64,000 nt of DNA from Aminobacter anthyllidis (GTDB lineage: Bacteria; Pseudomonadota; Alphaproteobacteria; Rhizobiales; Rhizobiaceae): the NCBI RefSeq assembly GCF_018555685.1, contig NZ_JAFLWW010000010.1, positions 62,001 to 126,000 on the forward strand, in the 5' to 3' direction. The notes below the pieces were generated by a model that worked only from the letters and a program-made list of their open reading frames with translations, had not been told where the DNA came from and did no database searches. Positions 29,584-37,799 of the stretch are shown here, in pieces. Each line of letters opens with the position of its first letter. Position 1 is the stretch's first letter. The position numbers and the translations under genes are program-made.

Positions 29584-29871
29584 ATGACCAAGGCTTACTG
29601 GATCGCTCGCGTCGATGTTCGCGACCCCGAGGGCTACAAGGGCTACGTGGCTGCCGCGAAACCGGCCTTCGAACGCTTCGGCGCGAAGTTCATTGCCCGT
29701 GGCGGCGCGCATGAGGCGGTCGAGGGCCCCGGCCGGGCGCGCAACGTCATCATCGAGTTCGCCTCGATGGAAGACGCGCGCAACTGCTACTTCTCAGAGG
29801 AATACCAGCACGCCAAGTCGATCCGCCAGCAGTTTGCCGATGGCGAAATCATGCTGGTCGAAGGCATCTAA
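29584..29871 (+). CDS. DUF1330 domain protein
   Basis: 95-residue single-domain protein of the DUF1330 family, a ferredoxin-like alpha/beta fold related to dimeric alpha-beta barrels. Family blocks are YWIARVDVRDPEGYKGYV, GGAHEAVEGPGRARNVIIEF and DARNCYFSEEYQHAKSIR. GGGAGGAAA lies just before the ATG. No enzymatic function has been settled for the family. Confidence 0.9.
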   Translation: MTKAYWIARVDVRDPEGYKGYVAAAKPAFERFGAKFIARGGAHEAVEGPGRARNVIIEFASMEDARNCYFSEEYQHAKSIRQQFADGEIMLVEGI

Positions 29872-29878
29872 CACCAAA

Positions 29879-29965
29879 GCAAAGCCCCGAATCGTGCTAC
29901 CTCGCCGCGCCGAAAGGCCCGGCGGGACGATGGCGCGTGGCCGCAAGACTGATTCGGGGGTTTGC
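29879..29965 (+). terminator. Long-loop hairpin after the DUF1330 gene
   Basis: GCAAAGCCCCGAATC (29879-29893) pairs with GATTCGGGGGTTTGC (29951-29965) with one G-T position; the 57-base loop itself holds a GCCG/CGGC stem. It begins 8 bases after the stop and may end transcription or protect the 3' end. Confidence 0.45.
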
Positions 29966-30163
29966 GGCGCTGCACAACGTCAAGACGGCCGATGCTGAGC
30001 CGGCGGCGCCATTGGAAACGGTTTTTCAACAGCTTGGACTAAAGAATGACCATGTTTCGCGCCAAGTGAGATATTGCATCGCAGCAGATGTTTGTTAACT
30101 TCGCTGCATTGCATGACGGGCCTCCGGCCGGCTCGCCTCCCCGAATGGCCGTATGAGGACATC

Positions 30164-31435
30164 ATGTTTTATCAGCTTTATGAATCGACACATGCTGCGT
30201 TGCAGCCGGCGCGCGCCTATGCCGACGCCGTCAAGCTGTTCTATTCCAACCCGCTCAATCCGTTCTCGCACATGCCGGTCGGCCGCTCGGTGGCGGCGAT
30301 GGCCGAACTCTTCGAGCGCACGACGCGGCGCTATGGCAAGCCGGCCTTCGGCCTCGAAAAGACGACGGTCGACTTCCAGCCGGTGGCGGTGACCGAGAAG
30401 GTCACCTGGTCGCGGCCATTCTGCAACCTGATCCATTTCGAGCGCGCCCTGCCCGCCGGCCGCCGTCCCGACCCCAAGCTTCTGGTCGTGGCGCCAATGT
30501 CGGGCCACTATGCGACGCTGCTGCGCGGCACCGTCGAGGCGATGCTGCCGCATGCCGACGTCTACATCACCGACTGGACCGACGCCCGCATGGTGCCGGT
30601 GACCGAAGGCAAGTTCGATCTCGACGACTACATCGACTATGTCATCGACATGTTCCACGCGCTGGGACCAGACACCCATGTGATGGCGGTGTGCCAGCCG
30701 TCGGTGCCGGTGCTGGCTGCGGTGGCGGTGATGGAAGCGCGCGGCGATCGCTTCGTGCCGTCGACGATGACGCTGATGGGCGGGCCGATCGACACAAGGC
30801 GCAATCCGACGGCGGTCAACGAGCTCGCCGAGAAGAAGGGCATTGAGTGGTTCCGCGACAACGTCATCATGCAGGTGCCGTGGCCGGCGCCCGGCTTCGC
30901 CCGCGAGGTCTATCCGGGCTTCCTGCAGCTGTCGGGCTTCATGACCATGAATCTCGACCGCCACATCACCGCTCACAAGGACTTCTTCATGCACCTTGTG
31001 AAGAACGACGGCGACGGTGCCGACAAGCACCGCGAGTTCTATGACGAGTATCTGGCGGTGATGGACCTGACCGCCGAATTCTACCTGCAGACCGTCGACA
31101 CGGTATTCGTGCGTCACTCGCTGCCCAAGGGCGAGATGACCCATCGCGGCCAGCCGGTCGATACCTCGGCGATCCGCAATGTGGCGCTGTTCACCGTCGA
31201 GGGCGAGAACGACGACATTTCCGGCATCGGCCAGACGCAGGCGGCGCACGACCTGTGTCTCAACGTTCCCGATGACATGAAGGCGCATTACATGCAGCCG
31301 GCTGTCGGCCATTACGGCGTCTTCAACGGCTCGCGCTTCCGCGCCGAGATCGTGCCGCGCATCGTCGACTTCATGGCCAGCTATGGCGCCTCCGCGCGCA
31401 AGGCGGCCAAGCCGCGCCTGGTGCGCAAGGCCTGA
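30164..31435 (+). CDS. phaZ: Intracellular polyhydroxyalkanoate depolymerase
   Basis: 423-residue enzyme that breaks down stored PHA granules in the cytoplasm. The lipase-box-like motif MAVCQPSVPVL carries the nucleophile Cys177, as in Ralstonia PhaZ1, where the serine of normal lipase boxes is replaced. Other family blocks: LLVVAPMSGHYATLLRGTVE, VYITDWTDARMVP, and the C-terminal EGENDDISGIGQT and AVGHYGVFNGSRFR, the latter with the catalytic His. ATG 30164 follows GAGGAC at 4-5 bases; the frame extends upstream to 30074 without a better site. A hairpin terminator follows. Confidence 0.93.
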   Translation: MFYQLYESTHAALQPARAYADAVKLFYSNPLNPFSHMPVGRSVAAMAELFERTTRRYGKPAFGLEKTTVDFQPVAVTEKVTWSRPFCNLIHFERALPAGRRPDPKLLVVAPMSGHYATLLRGTVEAMLPHADVYITDWTDARMVPVTEGKFDLDDYIDYVIDMFHALGPDTHVMAVCQPSVPVLAAVAVMEARGDRFVPSTMTLMGGPIDTRRNPTAVNELAEKKGIEWFRDNVIMQVPWPAPGFAREVYPGFLQLSGFMTMNLDRHITAHKDFFMHLVKNDGDGADKHREFYDEYLAVMDLTAEFYLQTVDTVFVRHSLPKGEMTHRGQPVDTSAIRNVALFTVEGENDDISGIGQTQAAHDLCLNVPDDMKAHYMQPAVGHYGVFNGSRFRAEIVPRIVDFMASYGASARKAAKPRLVRKA

Positions 31436-31473
31436 CGGCCGCCTAGCCAGCCAGCGACAGCTTTTCCACAGGC

Positions 31474-31500
31474 AAGGCCCGGTGCAAGCGCCGGGCCTTT
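31474..31500 (+). terminator. Intrinsic terminator after phaZ
   Basis: AAGGCCCGG, loop TGCAAGCG, CCGGGCCTTT; 38 bases after the phaZ stop. Confidence 0.8.
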
Positions 31501-31733
31501 CTGCGTTGTGGGCGCATCGAGGGACACGGCAGCCTAACTCGTTGAATTCGTGCAGCGCGACTGGAGAAAGCCGGCTCCGGCGGTCGAGCCGCTGTGCCGT
31601 GCTTCTGTTGCACAATTATCGCTTGGCCGCCGCCGCGGTAACCATGTCTGCAATCTGCCGCGCGCTTCGATTGACTCTGCCCGGTCAACGATCTTAACGT
31701 TTTGTTAACGATGTAAAGGGGCGAGCGGGGCAG

Positions 31734-32363
31734 ATGATTTCCGCGGCAGGCGTACGGCGCGCAGCGGGGCGTGCCGGTGTGTTTTTCGGGCTGATGGCCG
31801 GCGCTGTCCTGTCTGCCGGCTCAACCTTGGCCGTGGCGCAGCCGATGGCCACCGGCGGCCTGACCTCGCAGCCGATCGGCCATTATGATTTCTGTCGCCT
31901 CAACCCTGCCGAATGCTCGATCAGGGCGCGCGACGCCGGCCCGGTGGAGATGACCGGGGCGTTGTGGCGCAAGATCGTCGCCGTCAACATCGCCGTCAAC
32001 GCGGCGATCAAGCCGATGAACGACATCGACATCTATGGCCGTGACGAAGTCTGGACCTATCCCGACAATGGCGAAGGCGACTGCGAGGACTATGTTCTCG
32101 AAAAGCGTCGCACCTTGACCGGCGAAGGCATTTCACTGTCCGACCTGCTGATCACCGTCGTGCGCAAGCCCGACGGCGAAGGCCATGCGGTGCTGACCGT
32201 GCGCACGTCGAAGGGCGACTTCGTGCTCGACAACCTCACCGACGCCGTGCGCCAGTGGGACGAGACCGGCTACAACTATCTCAAGCGCCAGTCGGCTGAG
32301 AACACCGGCCGCTGGGTGACGATCCGCGAAGGCCAGACAACGATGGTCGGCTCGGTCAAGTAG
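31734..32363 (+). CDS. Periplasmic transglutaminase-like cysteine peptidase (BTLCP)
   Basis: 209-residue secreted protein of the bacterial transglutaminase-like cysteine proteinase family (LapG-related). A signal peptide covers about residues 1-35. The catalytic triad is visible as Cys117 in GEGDCEDYVLEK, His151 in GEGHAVLTV and Asp166 in FVLDNLTD. LapG in Pseudomonas cleaves an adhesin under c-di-GMP control, but rhizobial members of this length form a separate group without a proven substrate. It stands alone here. Confidence 0.9.
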   Translation: MISAAGVRRAAGRAGVFFGLMAGAVLSAGSTLAVAQPMATGGLTSQPIGHYDFCRLNPAECSIRARDAGPVEMTGALWRKIVAVNIAVNAAIKPMNDIDIYGRDEVWTYPDNGEGDCEDYVLEKRRTLTGEGISLSDLLITVVRKPDGEGHAVLTVRTSKGDFVLDNLTDAVRQWDETGYNYLKRQSAENTGRWVTIREGQTTMVGSVK

Positions 32364-32610
32364 CGCCTCTTTCAGACGCTGCGCCGTCGACCATCCCGGG
32401 AGCATCGACAAGCGCCAGGACGATGGAGCCCCGCGCGTCAAATCTGCCATCGTCAACCGGGCTCAACGACGCCGATTTCCACCAGCGCTGCGGAAGCGAC
32501 CGGGCGCTTCCTAGTTGTTCACTTCTGTCGTCGCCGTTCTTCTCCTTTCGCCCTCCTTTCCCAGGCGATGGCCTGAGCCACCGTTGCGTGCTCGCGGTGC
32601 TTCGCCGCTC

Positions 32611-34143
32611 CTAAGCCGCCTGCGCCATGCGCTCGGCGCTGATGCGGTACGAAATCGCCTCGGCGAGATGGATGCGGCCGACGGTTTCGTTGCCGTCGAG
32701 ATCGGCCAGCGTGCGCGCCACCTTGAGCACGCGGTGATAGGCGCGGGCGGAAAAGCCGAGCTTTTCGCTGGCGTCGCGGAGCAACGAAAGCCCCGCGGCG
32801 TCGGGCGCGGCAATGTCCTCGATCAGGCCGGCGGCGCATTGCGCGTTGGTGGTAGCACCTGACACCCCATGGCGTTCGAGGCGCTCGCGCTGGATGGTGC
32901 GCGCGCGCGCGACACGCAAGGCGACATCGGCGCTGGCCTCCGAGCGGCTGCCGCGGATGAGGTCGGAGGCCGAGACGGCCGGCACCTCGATGCGCAGGTC
33001 GATGCGGTCGAGCAGCGGACCGGAGATGCGCGCCTGGTAGTCGGACTGGCAGCGGGTGCCGCGCAGGCAGCGATAGCCTGGCTCGCCGGCCATGCCGCAA
33101 CGGCACGGGTTCATCGCCGCGACCAGCTGGATCCGGGCAGGATAGGTGATGCGATGATTGGCGCGCGCGATCATGCATTCGCCCGCTTCGAGCGGCTGGC
33201 GCAGCGAATCGAGCACCTGCGGGGTGAATTCGGGGAATTCGTCGAGAAACAGCACGCCGTGATGCGCAAGCGACACTTCGCCCGGCCGGGCGCGCAGGCC
33301 GCCGCCGACCATCGCCGCCATCGAGGCCGAATGATGCGGCGCGCGGAACGGTCGCCGGTCGGTGAGCTTGCCCTCGGCGAGTTCGCCAGCGATCGAGGCG
33401 ATCATCGACACTTCGAGCAGTTCCTTGGGCGACAGCGGCGGCAGGATCGACGGCAGCCGCGCCGCCAACATCGACTTGCCGGCACCGGGCGGACCGACCA
33501 TCAGCAGATTGTGGCCACCGGCGGCGGCGACTTCGAGCGCGCGCCTGGCGCTTTCCTGGCCCTTGATGTCGGCGAGGTCGGGCAGGTCGCGCGCCGCGGC
33601 GCGGATGCCCGGCTCCGGCCGCGACAGCACCTGGGTGCCGCGAAAGTGGTTGGCGATCGCAATCAGGCTGCGCGGCGCCAGGATGTCGATGTCGGCGCCG
33701 GCCCAGGCGGCTTCCGGTCCGCTGGCGGCGGGACAGATCAGCCCCTTGCCTTCGGCATTCGCTCCGATTGCCGCCGGCAATGCCCCTGCCACCGCCGAAA
33801 TCGTGCCGTCGAGTGAAAGCTCGCCAAGCACCACATAGGCGGCGAGCGCATCGCCGGGCAGGGCGCCGAGTGCCGCCATCAGCCCGAGCGCAATGGGCAG
33901 GTCGTAGTGGCTGCCTTCCTTGGGCAGGTCGGCGGGGGCGAGATTGACGGTGACCTTCTTGGCCGGCATCGACAGGCCGGAAGCGTGCAGGGCCGCCTGC
34001 ACCCGCTCGCGGCTTTCTGCCACCGCCTTGTCGGGCAGGCCGACGATCTGCATGCCGACCTTGCCCGGCGCCACCATCACCTGCACGTCGACGGGAACCG
34101 CCTCGATGCCCTGGAACGCGACAGTGCGTACGCGCGAAACCAT
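32611..34143 (-). CDS. comM: YifB/ComM-family AAA+ magnesium chelatase-like ATPase
   Basis: 510-residue protein of the YifB/ComM family. ComM in Vibrio is a branch-migration helicase that helps integrate DNA during natural transformation; elsewhere the role is less clear. An N-terminal Lon-protease-S5-like ChlI domain (about 1-165, GLPDKAVAESRERVQAAL), Walker A GPPGAGKS at 217-224, Walker B GVLFLDEFPEF near 303, and a Cys-rich CRCGMAGEPGYRCLRGTRC motif are present. ATG 34143 with GGAGGG 8 bases upstream is preferred to the start at 34167. Confidence 0.93.
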   Translation of the reverse strand: MVSRVRTVAFQGIEAVPVDVQVMVAPGKVGMQIVGLPDKAVAESRERVQAALHASGLSMPAKKVTVNLAPADLPKEGSHYDLPIALGLMAALGALPGDALAAYVVLGELSLDGTISAVAGALPAAIGANAEGKGLICPAASGPEAAWAGADIDILAPRSLIAIANHFRGTQVLSRPEPGIRAAARDLPDLADIKGQESARRALEVAAAGGHNLLMVGPPGAGKSMLAARLPSILPPLSPKELLEVSMIASIAGELAEGKLTDRRPFRAPHHSASMAAMVGGGLRARPGEVSLAHHGVLFLDEFPEFTPQVLDSLRQPLEAGECMIARANHRITYPARIQLVAAMNPCRCGMAGEPGYRCLRGTRCQSDYQARISGPLLDRIDLRIEVPAVSASDLIRGSRSEASADVALRVARARTIQRERLERHGVSGATTNAQCAAGLIEDIAAPDAAGLSLLRDASEKLGFSARAYHRVLKVARTLADLDGNETVGRIHLAEAISYRISAERMAQAA

Positions 34144-34451
34144 GCTGCCCTCCCTGTAGCGCGGCACGCCCTTGAGGACGCACGGATGCGCTGCGGCAAT
34201 TCATGCACGTTGGTTCGAAATCAGGCAGGCGGCCCCTCGCCTGCTCAAGGTCGTTGAAGTCCCGACCCAAGACAAGCATAGATTGCAGAAACGCGCAAGA
34301 ACAATTCAAGAACATATGCCCTAACGCCACCAGAGTTTGGGATGCGTTAACCCTAGCGCTCGGAGACGTGCCGTTGCAGCATTAGAGAGAGGGAATATTA
34401 AGCGCTGCGGCGCGAATGTGATGCCGGCAACAGGGGCAACCGATCCACACC
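34144..34451. other. Intergenic gap without recognised features
   Basis: The 308 bases between the divergent comM and the GGDEF gene presumably hold both promoters. I see no conserved hairpin, repeat or small gene with a convincing start. Confidence 0.5.
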
Positions 34452-35495
34452 ATGCGCAGTCCGTCATCGAGACACATGCGGCGGCGGGCCGTTCTCCGGG
34501 GACCCGATGCAGCCACGATCGCCGGGCTTGAGGCCAGGCTTGAGGCGCAGGCCGCGTTGATCCGCGAGCAGGCCGCCTCGCTCTCGCAGAGCCAGAAGAT
34601 CTTCGACCGCGCCTCGGCCGCCGCCCGCATCGGCGTGTGGCAATGCAACCTTGCCGACCAGGCCCTGCAATGGACCGACGTGGTCTACGACCTTTTCGAC
34701 CTGCCGCGCGACGCACCACTCGATCGGGCGGAGATCGTCAAATGTTATACGCCGGCCTCGGCGGCCGAGCTGCAGGCCAAGCGCAGCAAGGGCATAGCGG
34801 AACGTACCGGCTTCGGCCTCGACGCCGAGATCGTGACCGCGAAGGGCAATCGCCGCTGGATCCGCATCACCGCCAGCGTCGAATGCGAGGATGGGGTTGC
34901 CGTGCGCATCTTCGGCATGAAGCAGGACATCACCGAAGAGAAGATCCTCGCCGACCAGACCCGTTATCTCGCCGAATACGACGTCATGACCGGGCTCGCC
35001 AACCGCAGCCGGTTCCAGTCGAAGCTGGCGGAACTGACGGCTGTGACCTCTGGCCAGCCCGCGCTCGGCGCGCTGCTGCTCGTCGATCTCGACGGCTTCA
35101 AGCAGATCAACGACACCTTCGGCCACATCGCCGGCGACGAGTGCCTCAAGGACGTGGCCCGGCGCCTGGAGAGCGCCTGCACCGGCGTCGATCTGGTCTC
35201 GCGCATCGGCGGCGACGAATTTGCCGTGCTGGCAGGGCCGCAACTCGATCTTGCGGCGATCTCGGAACTTGCGCGCGATATCATCGACAGTCTCGGCAGA
35301 CAGGTCGACAATGGCGGTCGCGCTCTCAAGCTCGGCGCCTCGATCGGCATCGCCCGCTACGAAGACTGCACGCCGTCGGAGCTTCTGGTGCGGGCCGACA
35401 CGGCGCTGTATCAGGCCAAGGCCGGGGGCCGCAACACGTTCCGGATCTTCAAGGCGCCAGAGGCGGCCGGCGTTCGCAACCCGCGCGCCGCCTGA
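34452..35495 (+). CDS. PAS-GGDEF diguanylate cyclase
   Basis: 347-residue signalling enzyme predicted to make c-di-GMP. A short coiled-coil (21-50), a PAS domain (about 50-165, with GVWQCNLADQALQWTDVVYD and RWIRITASVECEDG) and a GGDEF domain (about 170-340) with an intact GGDEF at 253-257. The allosteric inhibitory site (RxxD before GGDEF) is absent: the equivalent position reads TGVD. No transmembrane helix is seen, so it is cytoplasmic. The PAS ligand is unknown. It is a lone gene. Confidence 0.92.
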   Translation: MRSPSSRHMRRRAVLRGPDAATIAGLEARLEAQAALIREQAASLSQSQKIFDRASAAARIGVWQCNLADQALQWTDVVYDLFDLPRDAPLDRAEIVKCYTPASAAELQAKRSKGIAERTGFGLDAEIVTAKGNRRWIRITASVECEDGVAVRIFGMKQDITEEKILADQTRYLAEYDVMTGLANRSRFQSKLAELTAVTSGQPALGALLLVDLDGFKQINDTFGHIAGDECLKDVARRLESACTGVDLVSRIGGDEFAVLAGPQLDLAAISELARDIIDSLGRQVDNGGRALKLGASIGIARYEDCTPSELLVRADTALYQAKAGGRNTFRIFKAPEAAGVRNPRAA

Positions 35496-35827
35496 GAACA
35501 GGCCAGCTTCCAGCGCCCGGCGGCGCCCTCAAGGGCTCGTCAGCGTCGCACCCTTTCAAGGCTCGGGGTTGTTCCGGTCCAAGCGGGCTGGTACGAAGCC
35601 GCGAACATTCATAGTATTCGCGAGACATGAACATGGGCGCAGCCAAGTCCGCAGACAGATAGGCCGCAACAACACCGAGCGTTGTTGCGGCGCCCTGCCC
35701 CTCATTCCGAGATCATGGATCAGTCCAGCGCGGCTGCCGGAAATCGCTTCCGGTCTCTGGCCGATGCAGTGGACATGCGAAGTGGCAGATCGCCGCCAGA
35801 TGAATTCATTTGTGCGGATGAAAAGTC
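35496..35827. promoter_or_regulatory. Leader region upstream of the FloR-like exporter
   Basis: 332 bases without a convincing gene. A perfect 11-base stem with a 7-base loop lies at 35663-35691 (GCCGCAACAAC / GTTGTTGCGGC), about 137 bases before the exporter start. Related exporters such as cmlA are controlled by translational attenuation, so a regulatory leader is conceivable, but no leader peptide was identified. Confidence 0.4.
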
Positions 35828-37018
35828 ATGCCCAATCGAAACTCCCTCCATAAGTGGAGCTATTCCCTGCCTGCGGCGCTGCTCTTGATGGCGCCTTTCG
35901 ACATCCTGGCCTCGCTGGCCATGGACATCTATTTGCCGGTGGTGCCGGCGATGCCCGCGATCCTCGGCACGACGCCCGAGATCGTCCAGCTGACGTTGAG
36001 TCTCTACATGATCGTGCTCGGGCTCGGGCAGGTGGTGTTCGGCCCGATCTCCGACCGGATCGGCCGGCGGCCGGTGCTGATGTCGGGCGCGGTGCTGTTT
36101 GCGGCTGCCTCGTTCCTGCTTTCCGCCACCTCTTCGGCGCCGCTGTTCGTCGCCCTGCGCGTCATCCAGGCGCTGGGCGCGTCGGCGGCGCTCGTCGCCA
36201 CCTTCGCCACGGTGCGCGACGTCTATGCCGAGCGGCCGGAAAGTGCCGTCATCTACGGCCTGTTCAGCGCCATGCTGGCCTGCGTGCCGGCACTCGGCCC
36301 GATCGCCGGCGCGCTGATCGCCCATGGCCTGGGCTGGCGGGCGATCTTCGTGACTCTCGGCATCATGGCCCTGGCGGCGACGCTGAACGCGCTTTGGCGC
36401 TGGCATGAGACGCGGCCCGTGGCGACAGCCCGGCAGCGTCCGGCCTTCCGGACGATCCTCAAGAATCCGGCCTTCCGGGTCTATACGCTGGGCTTCAGTG
36501 CGGCGATGGGCGCCTTCTTCGTCTTCTTCTCGACGGCGCCGCGCGTGCTCATCGACCGTGCCGGTTTCTCCGAGATCGGCTTCAGCCTCGCCTTCGCCAC
36601 GGCGGCCGTGGCGATGATCGTCACAACGCGCTTCGCCAAATTGTTCGTCTCGCGCTGGGGCATAGCGGGGAGCCTGGCGAGGGGCATGACGATGCTGCTA
36701 CTTGGCGCCCTGCTGCTCGCCCTCGGGCAGCTGCTCGCCGAACCGTCGTTCCTCACCTTCGTCGTGCCGATGTGGGGGATCTCCATCGGCATCGTCCTTG
36801 CCGGCGCGGTGACGGCGAACGGCGCGCTCAAGGCGTTCGGCGATGCGGCAGGCACTGCTGTTGCGCTCTACTTCTGCGTCCAGAGCCTGATCGTCGGCGT
36901 CGTCGGTACGTTGGCGGTGGTCATGCTGGGCGGCGACACCGCCTGGCCACTTGCCGCCTATTGCGCTGCCATGGCTCTGGTGACGCTGGCCGGCCTGGGG
37001 TGGCTCAGGGCGCGGTAG
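35828..37018 (+). CDS. MFS exporter of the FloR/CmlA phenicol-efflux family
   Basis: 396-residue inner-membrane drug:H+ antiporter with 12 helices. From memory of the FloR and CmlA sequences the match is very close: MAPFDILASLAMDIYLP at residues 21-37, QLTLSLYMIVLGLGQVVFGP, SDRIGRRPVL (MFS motif A), ATFATVRDVYA, FFVFFSTAPRVLIDRAGF and ALYFCVQSLIVG. Those proteins export chloramphenicol and florfenicol. Whether this copy gives resistance is not known; chromosomal homologues in soil bacteria form their own branch. The gene is alone, next to a VOC protein on the other strand, near an AT-rich insertion. Confidence 0.88.
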   Translation: MPNRNSLHKWSYSLPAALLLMAPFDILASLAMDIYLPVVPAMPAILGTTPEIVQLTLSLYMIVLGLGQVVFGPISDRIGRRPVLMSGAVLFAAASFLLSATSSAPLFVALRVIQALGASAALVATFATVRDVYAERPESAVIYGLFSAMLACVPALGPIAGALIAHGLGWRAIFVTLGIMALAATLNALWRWHETRPVATARQRPAFRTILKNPAFRVYTLGFSAAMGAFFVFFSTAPRVLIDRAGFSEIGFSLAFATAAVAMIVTTRFAKLFVSRWGIAGSLARGMTMLLLGALLLALGQLLAEPSFLTFVVPMWGISIGIVLAGAVTANGALKAFGDAAGTAVALYFCVQSLIVGVVGTLAVVMLGGDTAWPLAAYCAAMALVTLAGLGWLRAR

Positions 37019-37142
37019 CCTGTGCCCGGGGCGCCCGGTCAGGCGCGCTTGTCTTCGCCGCGTCCCGGTTCCCCGGGGCGCGGCGCATGAGGCCGGCACA
37101 GTCGTCCTGCGTGCGGCCATACGCGACGGCGGTTTCGAATCG

Positions 37143-37544
37143 CTATGGAGCCCATGTGATTGTCACGGCGTCGGCCGAACGGTTGGCTGGCCCGTGAAAC
37201 ACCGCTTCGATGTTGTTGCCGTCCGGGTCGAACAGGAAGGCCGCATAGTAGCCGGGGTGGTAGGCGCGCTCGCCGGGCCCGCCATTGTCCCTGCCGCCGG
37301 CGGCCAGCCCGGCCGCGTGAAACCGGTCGACCATGGCGCGATCGGCAGCCTGGAAAGCGACGTGGACGCGGCTTGGCTGCTCGCCCACGTCGACCCAGAG
37401 TTCGTCGGCGTAAAAATGCTCGCCGCCGTCGGTGACCTCTATGCCTAGGACGCCGAGCACCGCCATATAGAAGCGCTTGCTTGCCGCAAGATCGCGCGTG
37501 CGCAAATGCAAATGGTCGATGAGACGACCGCGTTTCAGTTCCAT
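37143..37544 (-). CDS. VOC (glyoxalase/bleomycin resistance) family protein
   Basis: 133-residue single-domain metalloenzyme or binding protein of the vicinal oxygen chelate superfamily. The fold pattern is LIDHLHLRTRDLAASKRFYMAVLGVLGIE at the N terminus (His metal ligand in DHLHL), VHVAFQAADRAMVDRFH in the centre and YYAAFLFDPDGNNIEAVFH at the C terminus, with the last Glu as metal ligand. ATG 37544 has GGAGGCAGGACC before it, a better start than 37565. The substrate is unknown. Its upstream leader overlaps a decayed copy of the gshB 3' end. Confidence 0.88.
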   Translation of the reverse strand: MELKRGRLIDHLHLRTRDLAASKRFYMAVLGVLGIEVTDGGEHFYADELWVDVGEQPSRVHVAFQAADRAMVDRFHAAGLAAGGRDNGGPGERAYHPGYYAAFLFDPDGNNIEAVFHGPANRSADAVTITWAP

Positions 37545-37558
37545 GGTCCTGCCTCCTT

Positions 37559-37654
37559 TGAACAATTGCTCTTCTCACCGCGTGCCAGAACAACGCCACG
37601 ATTGGTGACGCCGCCGGACTTGCCGGTCGGCGAGGTCAAGTTGATCTCGGTGAC
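37559..37654 (-). pseudogene. Degenerate copy of the gshB 3' end
   Basis: This stretch aligns with the true gshB 3' end at about 38710-38822, in the same orientation. Shared blocks are ACCGCG...CCAGAACA, GACGCCGCCGGACTT versus GGCGCCGCCGAACTT, and GCCGGTCGGCGAGGT followed by GTTGATCTCGGT. There are several substitutions, and about 15 bases are missing. It does not encode anything. The two copies flank the AT-rich gene at 37800-38708 as imperfect direct repeats, which suggests an insertion at the end of gshB. Confidence 0.75.
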
Positions 37655-37736
37655 TTTCTCTCAAGATGCTTAGTCTTGACTTTTAGAACAAATAGTGAAC
37701 GAATGCAAGTTCGTTGTGACCACCCCCAACGGTGCT

Positions 37737-37771
37737 GGATCAGACTCCACAACACAATCGAAGTCTGATCC
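37737..37771. promoter_or_regulatory. 10-base inverted repeat before the AT-rich gene
   Basis: GGATCAGACT (37737-37746) and AGTCTGATCC (37762-37771) are perfect inverted arms with a 15-base spacer, ending 28 bases before the start codon at 37800. It may be an operator or an RNA hairpin that controls the gene. Confidence 0.5.
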
Positions 37772-37799
37772 AATCAGCCAGCACTCTTGGGGGGATGAA

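Noticed and set aside
30080-30125. TGC-rich stretch upstream of phaZ as a PhaR-type operator
   Set aside because: The TGCA/GCAG blocks are suggestive but do not form a clear symmetrical site, and no PhaR is in the window.
30095-31615. 506-codon minus-strand frame opposite phaZ
   Set aside because: Antisense shadow rich in His and Arg, no ribosome binding site, phaZ is certain.
32519-34330. 603-codon minus-strand frame overlapping comM
   Set aside because: Out-of-frame shadow of comM on the same strand; Arg/Ala/Pro-rich.
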